Positions 55,596 through 63,880 of a DNA stretch of 64,000 nt are shown here, piece after piece. A program made the translations under genes and the position numbers. This DNA comes from Actinomycetes bacterium (GTDB taxonomy: Bacteria > Actinomycetota > Acidimicrobiia > Acidimicrobiales > Palsa-688): contig JAJZIY010000007.1 in the NCBI GenBank assembly GCA_021828475.1, positions 30,871-94,870 of the forward strand, written 5' to 3'. How positions within the stretch are numbered: position 1 is the stretch's first letter; every line of letters begins with the position of its first letter. A model generated the notes under the pieces. The model saw only the letters and a list, made by a program, of their open reading frames with translations. It did no database searches and had not been told where the DNA came from.

Positions 55596-56849
55596 TCAGG
55601 TGCAGCTGACGAGGTCGCGCTGCGAGAGCGAGGTGCACAGCGCCGCCACGCGTGCAGCGGCGGACTGCCAGGTGTAGCCGGCCGTGCGATCGCAGGCCGC
55701 AGCCCCCATCAGGCGGGCCAGGGAGCGGTCGTCGAGCAACTCGCCCAGGTAGTGGGCGAAGCCGGCGGCGTCGCCCGGCGCCACCAGGTACCCGGTGCAG
55801 CCGTGCTCCACCAGCTTGGTGAGCCCGCCGACAGCGGATGCGACGACCGGGATCCCGCAGGCAGCGGCCTCGAGGGCCACCAGCCCGAAGGACTCCGAGC
55901 GGCTGGGCACAATGCAGGCGTCCGCAGCCCTGTAATAAGTGGAGAGCAGCTCGTGCGGTTGGGGTGGCACGACCAGGGCCCTGTCGGTCAGGTCGAAGGC
56001 CTCGACCATGGCCAGGGCACGGGCCATCTCGTCGCGGCCCTTGGCGCCGCTCGGGCCGCCGATGACGACCAGGTGGGCGAGGCCGGCACGGCCGGCGCAC
56101 GCCTTCAACCGTCCAACCGCCTCGACGGCCGTGACAAGGCCCTTGAGAGGCTGTACGCGGCCGACGAAAAGCACGATCGGGACGTCCTCCGGCAGCCCGG
56201 CAGCCCTGCGGGCCTGCGCCTGGTCACCGGGGGAGAAGTAGGCGCGGTCGACTCCCGGCGGCACCAGCTCGACGCGGGAGGGCTCGGCGTCGTAGAGGCT
56301 CACCAGCTCCTCGGTCTCGACCGACGACGACGCCAGCACGGCGTCCGAGCATCCGATGGCGGCCTGCTCTCCCGCTGTGCGCTGCTGGGCGACCTCGGGC
56401 TCGGCCTCGCCGGCCCTGGTCTTGACCAGCTCCAGGGTGTGGAAGGTGGTCACCAGCGGCAGGTCGAGCGAGTGCTTGAGGGTGTGGCCGGCGACGGCGG
56501 ACAGCCAGTAGTTGCCGTGCAACAGGTCGACGGCCTCGCCGTGGGCGGCCAGCCGGCCCAGGACCTGTGCCACGCCGCCCGTCCACTCCTCCAGCAGGGC
56601 CGGCAGGAGCTCCTTGCGGACCGGCGCGGCCGGGCCGGCAGTGACGTGGTGGGCTCGGAAGCCTGGCTCGACCCAGACCGAAGCGGGTTGCGACGGGCTC
56701 TCCCGGCGGGTGAAGACCTCGCAGCGCACACCCGAACGGGCCAGGGCGGCCGCCAGCTCACGGACGTACACGTTCATCCCGCCCGCATCAGCGGAGCCCG
56801 GCTGGGCCAACGGCGAGGTATGCATGGACAGGACAGCCACAGCCGGCAC
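55596..56849 (-). CDS. MshA-like GT4 family glycosyltransferase
   Basis: A 417-residue GT-B enzyme. It opens with VLSMHTSPLAQPGSADAGGM and NVYVRELAAALARSGV, the donor/acceptor loop of D-inositol-3-phosphate glycosyltransferase (MshA), the first enzyme of mycothiol synthesis. Later are LLHGNYWLSAVAGH, VLFVGRVQPLKGL and PSRSESFGLVALEAAACGIP, the EX7E-type donor site. Mycothiol use fits the maleylpyruvate-isomerase relative at 38 kb. I chose GTG 56849 because TAACCT lies seven bases upstream and the frame beyond overlaps rsiG. A sucrose-phosphate-synthase-like role cannot be excluded. Confidence 0.8.
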   Translation of the reverse strand: MPAVAVLSMHTSPLAQPGSADAGGMNVYVRELAAALARSGVRCEVFTRRESPSQPASVWVEPGFRAHHVTAGPAAPVRKELLPALLEEWTGGVAQVLGRLAAHGEAVDLLHGNYWLSAVAGHTLKHSLDLPLVTTFHTLELVKTRAGEAEPEVAQQRTAGEQAAIGCSDAVLASSSVETEELVSLYDAEPSRVELVPPGVDRAYFSPGDQAQARRAAGLPEDVPIVLFVGRVQPLKGLVTAVEAVGRLKACAGRAGLAHLVVIGGPSGAKGRDEMARALAMVEAFDLTDRALVVPPQPHELLSTYYRAADACIVPSRSESFGLVALEAAACGIPVVASAVGGLTKLVEHGCTGYLVAPGDAAGFAHYLGELLDDRSLARLMGAAACDRTAGYTWQSAAARVAALCTSLSQRDLVSCT

Positions 56850-56892
56850 GCCGGGAAGGTTACCGGCACCGAAGGCGATGCCGGTCGGGGAG

Positions 56893-57420
56893 CTACGCGA
56901 GTAGGGCGTCCACGGTCGCCTCGCCGCTGCGGTAGCGGCGCACGACCTCCTCCTGCAGGCGGTCCAGGATGTCGTGCAGCCCGCGCCGCTCAGCCGACAC
57001 CTCGCGCTCGAGGGCGGTGAGGTCGGCGAGCGCCTGGTCCAGCGAGCCCTGGTCCATCTCCGCCAGGGAGCCGAGCCGGTCGGATGGCAGTACGGCTTCC
57101 ACCCGGGCTGAAAGGTCCACCTGGACTCCCTCGGCCGGAGCGAAGATGGCAGTGAGGCGCCCGGGGCTGTCCGGGCGCTCGTGGTCGCCAAGGATCTGCG
57201 GCAGCCGGTCGACCAGGTCGCCGAAGCGCCCGCTGGTGCGGGCATCGGCCTCCGCCATGACGAGGTCGATGCGAGCCTGCGCCAGGCGCCGCAGGTAGGA
57301 GAGCTCTGTCTCCAGCCGCGTGCAGGAGTCCCGCTTGGCGCGCAGCTCCGACAGGGCCAGCCGGTCGAGGCCGACCAGGTAGTCGGGACCGAACGCCTCG
57401 AGGAGGTTGAACTCAGCCAT
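56893..57420 (-). CDS. RsiG-type c-di-GMP-binding anti-sigma protein
   Basis: A 175-residue, mostly helical protein. Residues 37-52 match the RsiG ligand motif E-x3-S-x2-R-x3-Q-x3-D exactly: E37, S41, R44, Q48, D52 (ETELSYLRRLAQARID). A second copy lies in the C-terminal helix: E138, S142, R145, H149, D153 (EREVSAERRGLHDILD), with His for Gln. In Streptomyces RsiG two such helices form an antiparallel coiled coil that binds a c-di-GMP dimer and holds the sigma factor WhiG. No WhiG-like sigma gene is in the window. ATG 57420 has TACTCT seven bases upstream. Confidence 0.8.
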   Translation of the reverse strand: MAEFNLLEAFGPDYLVGLDRLALSELRAKRDSCTRLETELSYLRRLAQARIDLVMAEADARTSGRFGDLVDRLPQILGDHERPDSPGRLTAIFAPAEGVQVDLSARVEAVLPSDRLGSLAEMDQGSLDQALADLTALEREVSAERRGLHDILDRLQEEVVRRYRSGEATVDALLA

Positions 57421-57462
57421 CGCACCGAGAGTACCGCGCCCCACGCCGTCTGCACACACCGC

Positions 57463-57720
57463 TCAACCTCCGGAAACAGGGGGAAGGACGGCGATCTCGT
57501 CGCCTTCGTGCAGGACAGTCGCCGAAGTGGCCGGGTCTCCGTTGACCCAGAGCGCGCAGCGCGCCATGAGCGCGCCCAGGTCAGGCCCGAACGCCTCGGC
57601 GAGCCGGTCCGCCATCTCGCCCACGGTCGTGCCGTCCGGCGTCGCGATACGTGCACGGGAGCGTCCGGCCGCATCCCTGGCCGATGCGAAGAACAGCACG
57701 GTGACCGATGTCCCAGGCAC
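57463..57720 (-). CDS. MoaD/ThiS family sulfur-carrier protein
   Basis: An 85-residue ubiquitin-fold protein. It shows VTVLFFASARDAAGRSRARI, then LGALMARCALWVNGD and the ending DEIAVLPPVSGG, whose C-terminal Gly-Gly is the site of thiocarboxylation. Most likely it is MoaD-like for molybdopterin synthesis; no other moa gene is near. GTG 57720 is supported by TAGGGT eight bases upstream. It is divergent from the phosphatase gene. Confidence 0.85.
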   Translation of the reverse strand: MPGTSVTVLFFASARDAAGRSRARIATPDGTTVGEMADRLAEAFGPDLGALMARCALWVNGDPATSATVLHEGDEIAVLPPVSGG

Positions 57721-57788
57721 GCGAACGGACCCTACCCCGCCAGCGGCGGTTGTGCCGTGGGGCCGCGTTCTTCTGCGAAGATGGCCGT

Positions 57789-58523
57789 ATGGGCCGCCTG
57801 CTGCTCCTCCGTCACGGCCAGTCCACCTGGAACGCGTCGGGCCGCTGGCAGGGCTGGACGGACACGCCGCTGTCGGAGGCGGGCGAGGCCCAGGCGGTGA
57901 GGGCCGGGCGGGTGCTCGCCGGGATGGGGGAGGTGCCGGACCTGGTCGCCTGCTCGGACCTGGCCCGGGCCCGGCGCACGGCCGAGCTCGTGGCCGGCCA
58001 GCTCGGCTACGGGGCGGAGTTGATGGTGGACGCCGGCTTGCGCGAGCAGGACCTCGGCGAATGGACGGGGCTGACCCGGGACGAGATAGAGGCCCGTTGG
58101 CCGGGCGAGCTGGCGGCGCGCAGTGCCGGCGCCCTCGTGCCCGTCCCCGGAGGCGAGGCCGGAGGGGCGTTCCTGGCCCGGGCAGTGGGGGCGGTGCGCC
58201 GGGTGGCGGCCCGTGGTGCAGGCCTGGCGGTGGTGGTAGCGCACGGAGGCGTCCTCGTATCGGTCGAGCGGGCCCTCGGCCTGACCATGCCGCATCGACG
58301 GTACACCAACCTGAGCGGCTGGTGGCTCGAGGCGGGCCCCGCACCCGGTGACGGCGAGGCCGAGGCCGGGGTGGCCCTGCGCGCCCTGCTGCCTGTCGAC
58401 CTGCTCGCCTCGGAGGGACCGGTCGTCCGGGCCGCTGGTACCCAGGCCGCCGGCGCCCAGGCTCCGGTCGCACGCAGCCCGGGTACCCGGGGGGCTTCCC
58501 AGGGTGTCACAGGACGGGCCTAG
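57789..58523 (+). CDS. Histidine phosphatase family protein (phosphoglycerate-mutase-like)
   Basis: A 244-residue protein with the catalytic RHG in GRLLLLRHGQSTWNASGRWQ, ACSDLARARRTAELVAG, the acid GLREQDLGEWTGL, and the second histidine in VVVAHGGVLVSV. These are the four conserved residues of branch 1. The C-terminal 40 residues are an Ala/Gly-rich tail. The substrate is not evident; broad phosphatases of this type are common. The start is ATG 57789. Confidence 0.88.
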   Translation: MGRLLLLRHGQSTWNASGRWQGWTDTPLSEAGEAQAVRAGRVLAGMGEVPDLVACSDLARARRTAELVAGQLGYGAELMVDAGLREQDLGEWTGLTRDEIEARWPGELAARSAGALVPVPGGEAGGAFLARAVGAVRRVAARGAGLAVVVAHGGVLVSVERALGLTMPHRRYTNLSGWWLEAGPAPGDGEAEAGVALRALLPVDLLASEGPVVRAAGTQAAGAQAPVARSPGTRGASQGVTGRA

Positions 58524-58536
58524 CTTGACCGCCGCT

Positions 58537-59040
58537 ATGAACGTCGAAGTGGTCCGCAGCCGGCGCCGGCTCAAGACAATCCAGGCGCGTATCGTCGGTG
58601 ACGTCCTCCGTGTGAGCGTCCCGGCCACCCTCAGCCTCGCCGAGGAGCAGCGGTGGGTGAGCGAGATGCTGAGGCGCGTCGAGCGCAAGCAGCGCCGCTC
58701 CAGTGTCGACCTGGTGGAGCGGGCGGCCCGCCTGGCCGCCAGGTACGGCCTCGACCACCCCACGTCGGTCCGCTGGGTCGACAACCAGGAGTGGCGCTGG
58801 GGCAGCTGCACGCCGGCCGACGGTTCGGTCCGGATTTCCTCCAGGTTGGCCCGTGAGCCCCTGTGGGTGCTCGACTACGTGCTCGTGCACGAGCTCGCCC
58901 ACCTCCGTGTAGGCGGCCACGGCCGTGACTTCTGGGACCTCGTGGGCCGCTACCCCTTGACCGAGCGCGCCCGCGGCTTCCTCATCGCTCGTGGCTGGGC
59001 CGACCCCGAGGACGGCTCCGGCGGCGGAGCCGGGCAGTGA
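58537..59040 (+). CDS. SprT/YgjP-like metallopeptidase domain protein
   Basis: A 167-residue protein of the DUF45 family. RRLKTIQARIVGDVLRVSVP is followed by QEWRWGSCTPADGSVRISSR and the zinc site VLVHELAHLRVGGHGRDFW (HExxH plus a downstream His). TAGCTT lies ten bases upstream of the ATG. The TGA overlaps the GTG of the carboxyltransferase gene. The natural substrate is unknown. Confidence 0.85.
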   Translation: MNVEVVRSRRRLKTIQARIVGDVLRVSVPATLSLAEEQRWVSEMLRRVERKQRRSSVDLVERAARLAARYGLDHPTSVRWVDNQEWRWGSCTPADGSVRISSRLAREPLWVLDYVLVHELAHLRVGGHGRDFWDLVGRYPLTERARGFLIARGWADPEDGSGGGAGQ

Positions 59041-60491
59041 GGGGACGTCCCCGCCCGAGGCCGGCCAGGGAGGTTCCAGAGCGCGCTCAGGGCCACAAGG
59101 ACAGCCGCGCCGGCGTTGGCAGCCGGCCCGGCGCGGCCGGAGTACCCCCTCCGGCACCCTTGCCCCCCCGGGCCCGTGACGTCGTTGTGCGCACCGGCCC
59201 ACTGGCACCCGGTGGCGGCGCCGTGGTCACGGCCCGGCTCGACCAGGGGGACAAGGCCAGGGCACTCACAGCCGAGGGCTCCACCGCCCTGGCCAGCGCG
59301 GCCGAGACGGCCCTGGCCAGGCGGCTTCCACTGGTGGCTTGGCTCACCTCGTCCGGTCCGGGCCTGGCGGAAGGGGTGGCGGGCCTCGACGCCTGGGGCA
59401 GGGCGGCACGGGCTCTCGCCCGCTGCTCGGGCGTGGTGCCTGTGGTCGCTGTCGTCGACGGGCCGATGCTCTCCGGCCAGTCGCTGCTCCTCGGCCTCGC
59501 CGATGCCGTCGTGATGACGTCCCAGGCTCTCTCCTACGTCTCGGGCCCGGCGGCGGTGGCCGAGCTGACCGGCGCCATGGTGCGCCCGGCCGACCTCGGA
59601 GGGGCGACGGTGCACGCCTCCCGGTCGGGGCTGGCCACGCTCGTGGCCCGGGACGCTGCGCACGCTCTGACCCTGGTCGGCGAGCTGCTGTCCTTCCTGC
59701 CTGCCCACTGCGACGAGCTGCCCCCGGCGCTGCCCACCGCCGACCCGGTCGGGCGGCTGAGCCCTGAGCTGGCCGATGTCGTCCCCACCCGGGCGACGGG
59801 CAGCTACGACGTCCGTCAGGTGGTGTCGGCGATCGCCGACGACCGCCATGTCTTCGAGCTGCGCCCGGCGTGGGCGCCGCAGCTCGTCACGGCGCTGGCC
59901 CGCATCGGCGGGCACCCGGTGGGGGTGCTCGCAAACCAGCCACAGGCGATGTCGGGCACCCTGGACATCGCCGCCTCCCAGAAGGGGGCGCGCTTCGTCT
60001 CGATGTGCGACGCCTTCAACGTGCCGCTGCTCACCCTCGTCGACACTTCGGGCTTCATGCCGGGGCGCGACCTGGAGTGGCGCGGGATCATCCGCCACGG
60101 CGCACAGCTCGTCTACGCGTACGCGGAGGCCACCGTCCCGCGTGTCTGCCTCGTCCTGCGAAAGGCCTACGGAGGCGCCTACATCGTCATGGACTCCAAG
60201 GGCATGGGCAACGACTTCTGCCTGGCCTGGCCGAGCGCCGAGCTTGCGGTAATGGGTGCTGAGGGGGCGGTCAGTATCGTCCACCGCCGTGCCAAGCCGG
60301 AGGAGCGGGCCCGCCTCGTCGAGGAGTACCAGGAGAAGTTCCTCAACCCCTACGTCGCCGCCGAGCGGGGCTACGTCGACGCGGTCATAGACCCGGCCGA
60401 GACGAGGCCGGTGGTGGCCAGGTGCTTGGGCGCCCTGCGCACCAAGCGCGAGGCGCTGGCTCCGCGCCGTCACGGCAACAGCCCGCTGTAG
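59037..60491 (+). CDS. Acyl-CoA carboxylase carboxyltransferase-family protein
   Basis: A 484-residue crotonase-fold protein. The C-terminal half is clear: VLANQPQAMSGTLDIAASQK, LLTLVDTSGFMPGRDLEWRG, KAYGGAYIVMDSKGMGNDFC and LAVMGAEGAVSIVHRR match the beta-subunit acyl-CoA domain. The N-terminal half retains PVVAVVDGPMLSGQSLLLGL but lacks the usual opening region (KLTARERLD...), and residues 1-45 are low-complexity. No biotin carboxylase or biotin carrier gene is nearby, so the partner subunit lies elsewhere. The GTG start overlaps the previous stop (GTGA). Confidence 0.83.
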   Translation: MRGRPRPRPAREVPERAQGHKDSRAGVGSRPGAAGVPPPAPLPPRARDVVVRTGPLAPGGGAVVTARLDQGDKARALTAEGSTALASAAETALARRLPLVAWLTSSGPGLAEGVAGLDAWGRAARALARCSGVVPVVAVVDGPMLSGQSLLLGLADAVVMTSQALSYVSGPAAVAELTGAMVRPADLGGATVHASRSGLATLVARDAAHALTLVGELLSFLPAHCDELPPALPTADPVGRLSPELADVVPTRATGSYDVRQVVSAIADDRHVFELRPAWAPQLVTALARIGGHPVGVLANQPQAMSGTLDIAASQKGARFVSMCDAFNVPLLTLVDTSGFMPGRDLEWRGIIRHGAQLVYAYAEATVPRVCLVLRKAYGGAYIVMDSKGMGNDFCLAWPSAELAVMGAEGAVSIVHRRAKPEERARLVEEYQEKFLNPYVAAERGYVDAVIDPAETRPVVARCLGALRTKREALAPRRHGNSPL

Positions 60492-60579
60492 AGGGGCTGT
60501 ACCAGGGGAGCCCGGCCGAGCAGGCTGGGCTCTGGAGGGCCCGGCAGAGCCTCCGGTGGCACCGGCCCGCCGTGCCGCC

Positions 60580-61173
60580 TCAGCCGGCCGCGCGCTCGAG
60601 TGCCGCCAGTACCTCCTGCGTGCTCCGGGCCCGGCCTATGCGGGAGAACACCGCTCGGAAAGTGAGGGCATGGTCCTCGGCCGAGCTGGCCGTGCAAGCG
60701 TCTTCGACGAAAATCTGCTGGTAACCGCGCTCGTACGCGTCCCGGGCCGTGCTTTCGACGCCGAAATTGGTCGAGATGCCGCACAGAATGATCGTGCCGA
60801 CCTGCCTGCGCCTCAGCTGCAGGTCGAGGTCGGTCCCGTAGAAGGCGCCCCACTGATGCTTGCGCACCACGTGGTCTCCAGGCTTGGGCCCGAGCTCAGG
60901 GACCAGCTCGTCCCAGCCGGGCCCGGGCGTCTGCCACTGGGCCGGCTCGTCCACGATCGGCACCAGGGCGTCGCGCCGGTCGGGCGAGGGGCCCACGTGC
61001 ACAAGCACCACGAAGACCCCCCTGGCCCGGCACTCCTCGGCGAGGGCAGCCGCCCTTGCAACGACCGCTGGCGTGTCGTGGGGCGCGCCCGGCATGGCGA
61101 CGATCCCCTTCTGGAGGTCGATGACGACCAATGCCGTGCGTGCCGGCTCCAAGTCGAGCGTTTTCTCTGGCAT
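60580..61173 (-). CDS. Isochorismatase-like hydrolase (YecD type, no nucleophilic Cys)
   Basis: A 197-residue protein. The catalytic Asp is in ALVVIDLQKGIVAMPG, a conserved Lys region is in VVRKHQWGAFYGTDLDLQLR, and the third motif reads LCGISTNFGVESTARDAYER. In nicotinamidase-type members this motif carries a Cys nucleophile (T-x-x-C-V); here it is T-N-F-G-V, as in isochorismatase-like YecD. So it is probably a hydrolase of the isochorismatase branch or an uncharacterised relative. ATG 61173 has GGAGG eight bases upstream. Confidence 0.85.
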   Translation of the reverse strand: MPEKTLDLEPARTALVVIDLQKGIVAMPGAPHDTPAVVARAAALAEECRARGVFVVLVHVGPSPDRRDALVPIVDEPAQWQTPGPGWDELVPELGPKPGDHVVRKHQWGAFYGTDLDLQLRRRQVGTIILCGISTNFGVESTARDAYERGYQQIFVEDACTASSAEDHALTFRAVFSRIGRARSTQEVLAALERAAG

Positions 61174-61569
61174 GGCCAACCTCCAAGTCGATGTACGTTG
61201 CCGGCGATCTGGTCTCGATGTGTATAACTTCCTGTCGCAACGCGGGGTAGAGGCCAACGGCCTTCTGTGGGGCGGCTCGCTGTCGAGCGAGGGTAGGGCC
61301 CAGGGGTGGCTGTAGCTCGTCCCGGTCCTCGACCTCGGCCGTTGGCGCACCGGGACGGCTGGCGGGCCTGGGGCGGCTGCACTTGCAGGACCCGCAGTGT
61401 CTACCTTGAGGGTCGCCAAGGCGCGCTCGGTTGCCGGGCATTGAGCTCCCCCGCCGCCTCGCCGCCGCTGCTGGTTGCGATCGTCTGGCCCGCGCCCGCG
61501 CCCGCGCCGATCGGCGCCAGATCGGAGAGAGCGCTGTGCGCGAGAGGAAGCGCTGAGGCACTGTTTTTT
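61174..61569. other. Intergenic sequence up to the left end of the IS element
   Basis: No convincing gene on either strand. It is GC-rich with one alternating tract (GCGCCCGCGCCCGCGCCGAT near 61,491). It may hold the promoter of the isochorismatase-like gene near its right-hand start and old rearrangement debris near 61,550. The last bases before the IS are a T6 run. Confidence 0.4.
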
Positions 61570-63071
61570 GGCTCTCCCGGCATCGATGTGGGTGCCGATG
61601 ACGAGGCAGTGAGCGCCAACACCGCGTAGCCACTGGCATCTCGGTGCCGATGTGGGTGGGTAGCAGCCGGCTCCAAGTCGGCATCAAGGTCGTTCGTCCT
61701 CGGCTACGCCTGCGGGCGCTCCACCTTGACCCCGCCCGCCGGCTGTTTTGGGGCATGAAGGCAGGCTGACAGAGCAGCCTGCCGAGGTCACGGCCGTCGC
61801 CACCGCATTCTCTCGCCTTCTGCGCCTCGATGGCGTCTGGGCCCGAGGGGTCACCTTCCGCGAGCACGCCGTGGTCGTCACCGTCACCCTCAGACGGCGT
61901 CTGCTTCACTGCCCGGAGTGCTGCTTCAGCACCTCAGCGCGCCACGACGCCCGCCCTGTCGAGTCGAGCTGGCGTCACCTTGACCTCGGGACCCGGCGCC
62001 TCGAGATCCGGGCCCGCCTGCGCCGGCTCGCGTGCCCGAGCCATGGCGTACGCACCGAGGGCGTCCCCTTCGCCCGCGCCGGCTCGCGCTTTACAAGAGA
62101 CTTCGAGGATCTGGTCGGGTCCCTGGCGACGACGGCGGACGAGACGACGACCCGCCGGCTCGTGCGCATCGACTGGGACACTGTCGGGCGGATCATCGTG
62201 CGGGTGATGGACGACAAGCTCGATCCCGACCGCTTGGAGGACCTCTTCGAGATCGGGGTGGACGAGGTGAGCTGGCGCCGGCGCCACAAGTACATCACCT
62301 TGGTCTCGAACCATCAGAAGAACCAGGTCGTGTGGGGAAAGGAGGGCAGGGACACCGCCACCCTCGACGCCTTCATCGACGAGCTCGGACCTGAGCGCGC
62401 CGGGCACATCGCCGCGGTCTCGATGGACATGTCCGCCGGCTACGCGAAGTCGGTGTGCAAGGACGGCCACTCGCCGGGGGCTCTCATCTGCTACGACCCG
62501 TACCACGTCGTCGCCCTCGCCACCAAGGCCCTCGATGTCGTCAGACGCCAGCACTGGCAGGAGATGCGTCGGGCCGACGAGCTAGGTGCCCGCCAGTTCA
62601 AAGGGGCGAGATGGTGCTTGCTGAAGAACCCCGAGAACCTCGACCAGGACAGGCGGCTACCCTACGGCGACTGCGCCGTCTTGGCGGCGCCGTCTGGCGT
62701 GCCTACAGCTTGAAGCAAGCGCTGCGCGCTGTCTTTCACAAGGACCTGAGAGCTGGCGACGTTCCCCAGCTGCTCGACCGCTTCTGCTCGAAAGCCCAGC
62801 GCAGCGGCCTGAAGCCCTTCGTCACCTTGGCCAAGACGATCCGCACACACCGACAGGGCACCCTCGCTGCGGTGCGCCCTGGCGTGAACAACGCCCAGCA
62901 CGAGGCACTCAACCGCAGAGTTCGGCTGATCATCAAGCGTGCCTACGGCTTCCACACAGCCAGCGCCGCGTTCGCGCTCGTCATGTTGACCGTCGGGCCA
63001 ATCACACACGTCTTGCCTCACGAGCGAACGTCAGTTCGCTCAGATTGACCCACATTCATGCCGGGAGGACC
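61570..63071. mobile_element. ISL3-family insertion sequence, 1502 bp
   Basis: The ends form imperfect 24-bp inverted repeats: GGCTCTCCCGGCATCGATGT at 61570 and, on the other strand at 63071, GGTCCTCCCGGCATGAATGT, both continuing GGGT. It encloses an ISL3-type transposase. The flanks (T6 on the left, CCTTTTTCTTCG on the right) do not form the expected 8-bp target duplication, so the flanks were rearranged after insertion. Confidence 0.8.
61748..63048 (+). pseudogene. ISL3-family transposase with a frameshift
   Basis: The first frame (61748-62713) carries the zinc-finger region LLHCPECCFSTSARHDARPV, the conserved IGVDEVSWRRRHKYITLVSN and VSMDMSAGYAKSV, then WCLLKNPENLDQ. At about 62647 homology jumps to the -1 frame: GQAATLRRLRRLGGAVWRAY, then VNNAQHEALNRRVRLIIKRA and YGFHTASAAFALVMLTVGPI to the stop at 63048. 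No slippery heptamer is seen at the junction, so a one-base loss is more likely than programmed frameshifting. The TTG at 61748 is a weak start. Confidence 0.82.
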
Positions 63072-63648
63072 CCTTTTTCTTCGAGTCGACGCTGATGACG
63101 GGCTGGCCGGCTCGCAGGTGCGCTTCGACCTGTCCGTTGAGATAGCGGAACTGGGCGTCACGATCGGGGTGCTGAGCGCCCTCGTTCTCCTTGGCTGGTG
63201 CCTGCAAGCCGTAACCCATCCCGGCCAGCAACCTGCCCACCGTGCCCGCCGAGATGACATGGCCCATCCCCCGCAAAGCGGCGGCGAGATGCTCGGTCGA
63301 CTTGGTCGTCCAACGCAGCGCGCACATCGGGTCGCCCCGGGTCTCGGGGTCGACCAGCAAGTCCAGATCGGCCAGAAGCGTCGGGTCCTTGTCGACCAAA
63401 CGGGGGCGTCCCCCGCCCATCCCCCGCACCCGGTCCGAGATCTCCATCCCCTCATCGACCTGGTCCACCGCACCTTGCACCGTGGAGCGGCTCATCCTGG
63501 TCGCCTCTGCCACAGCCACGATCCCTCCCCGGCCCAAGGCCCGCGCCACCGACCCCGCCAGCACCCGACGCTGACGTTCATCGAGATGCGGGTTCACCCG
63601 AGCGAACAACGTGGCGAGCTCCTCGTCGCCCACCACGAACTGGCGCAC
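63072..63648 (-). pseudogene. ISAzo13-type transposase, N-terminal part
   Basis: About 192 residues from GTG 63648: ELATLFARVNPHLDERQRRV, MSRSTVQGAVDQ, RPRLVDKDPTLLADLDLLVD, RWTTKSTEHLAAALRGMGHV, KENEGAQHPDRDAQFRYLNG and QPVISVDSKKKG. This is the standard order of ISAzo13-family transposases, which continue for another 200 residues. The gene is cut in SVDSKKKG by the right end of the ISL3 element at 63071. The missing half is not on the other side of that element. Confidence 0.8.
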
Positions 63649-63704
63649 CCCCCAACAATAGCCGGCTCGCAAGTGCCTCGCGCGGATAGTTTAGCGGGGA
63701 GCCC

Positions 63705-63842
63705 TAAGTGACCAAGGCACATTTGGTGCTTGGCCTTTTCGTAACAAGGGTAGACGCACCACCCGTCGCGCACGATCGTGCCGTCGTAGTCGGCCTCGAC
63801 GCCTGTGAGGACCTCGGGCTTTGCCCGAGCGGTGCTCCGTCC
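63705..63842 (-). pseudogene. IS66-like transposase fragment
   Basis: About 45 residues in one frame: GVEADYDGTIVRDGWCVYPC followed by YEKAKHQMCLGHL. This resembles the DDE region of IS66-type transposases (DG-x-I-V-x-DGW ... HQxCLxHL). Homology stops where GGGCTCCCCGCTAAACTAT begins (near 63,700), which looks like the terminal repeat of the ISAzo13 element, so that element probably inserted here. Confidence 0.6.
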
Positions 63843-63880
63843 TGGCCTGCCGAGACCACTCTCAGTGGTTTTGCGGCTCT

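Noticed and set aside
62640..62660. Programmed frameshift in the ISL3 transposase.
   Set aside because: No X-XXY-YYZ slippery heptamer is at the junction, and ISL3 elements normally use a single frame, so a one-base loss is simpler.
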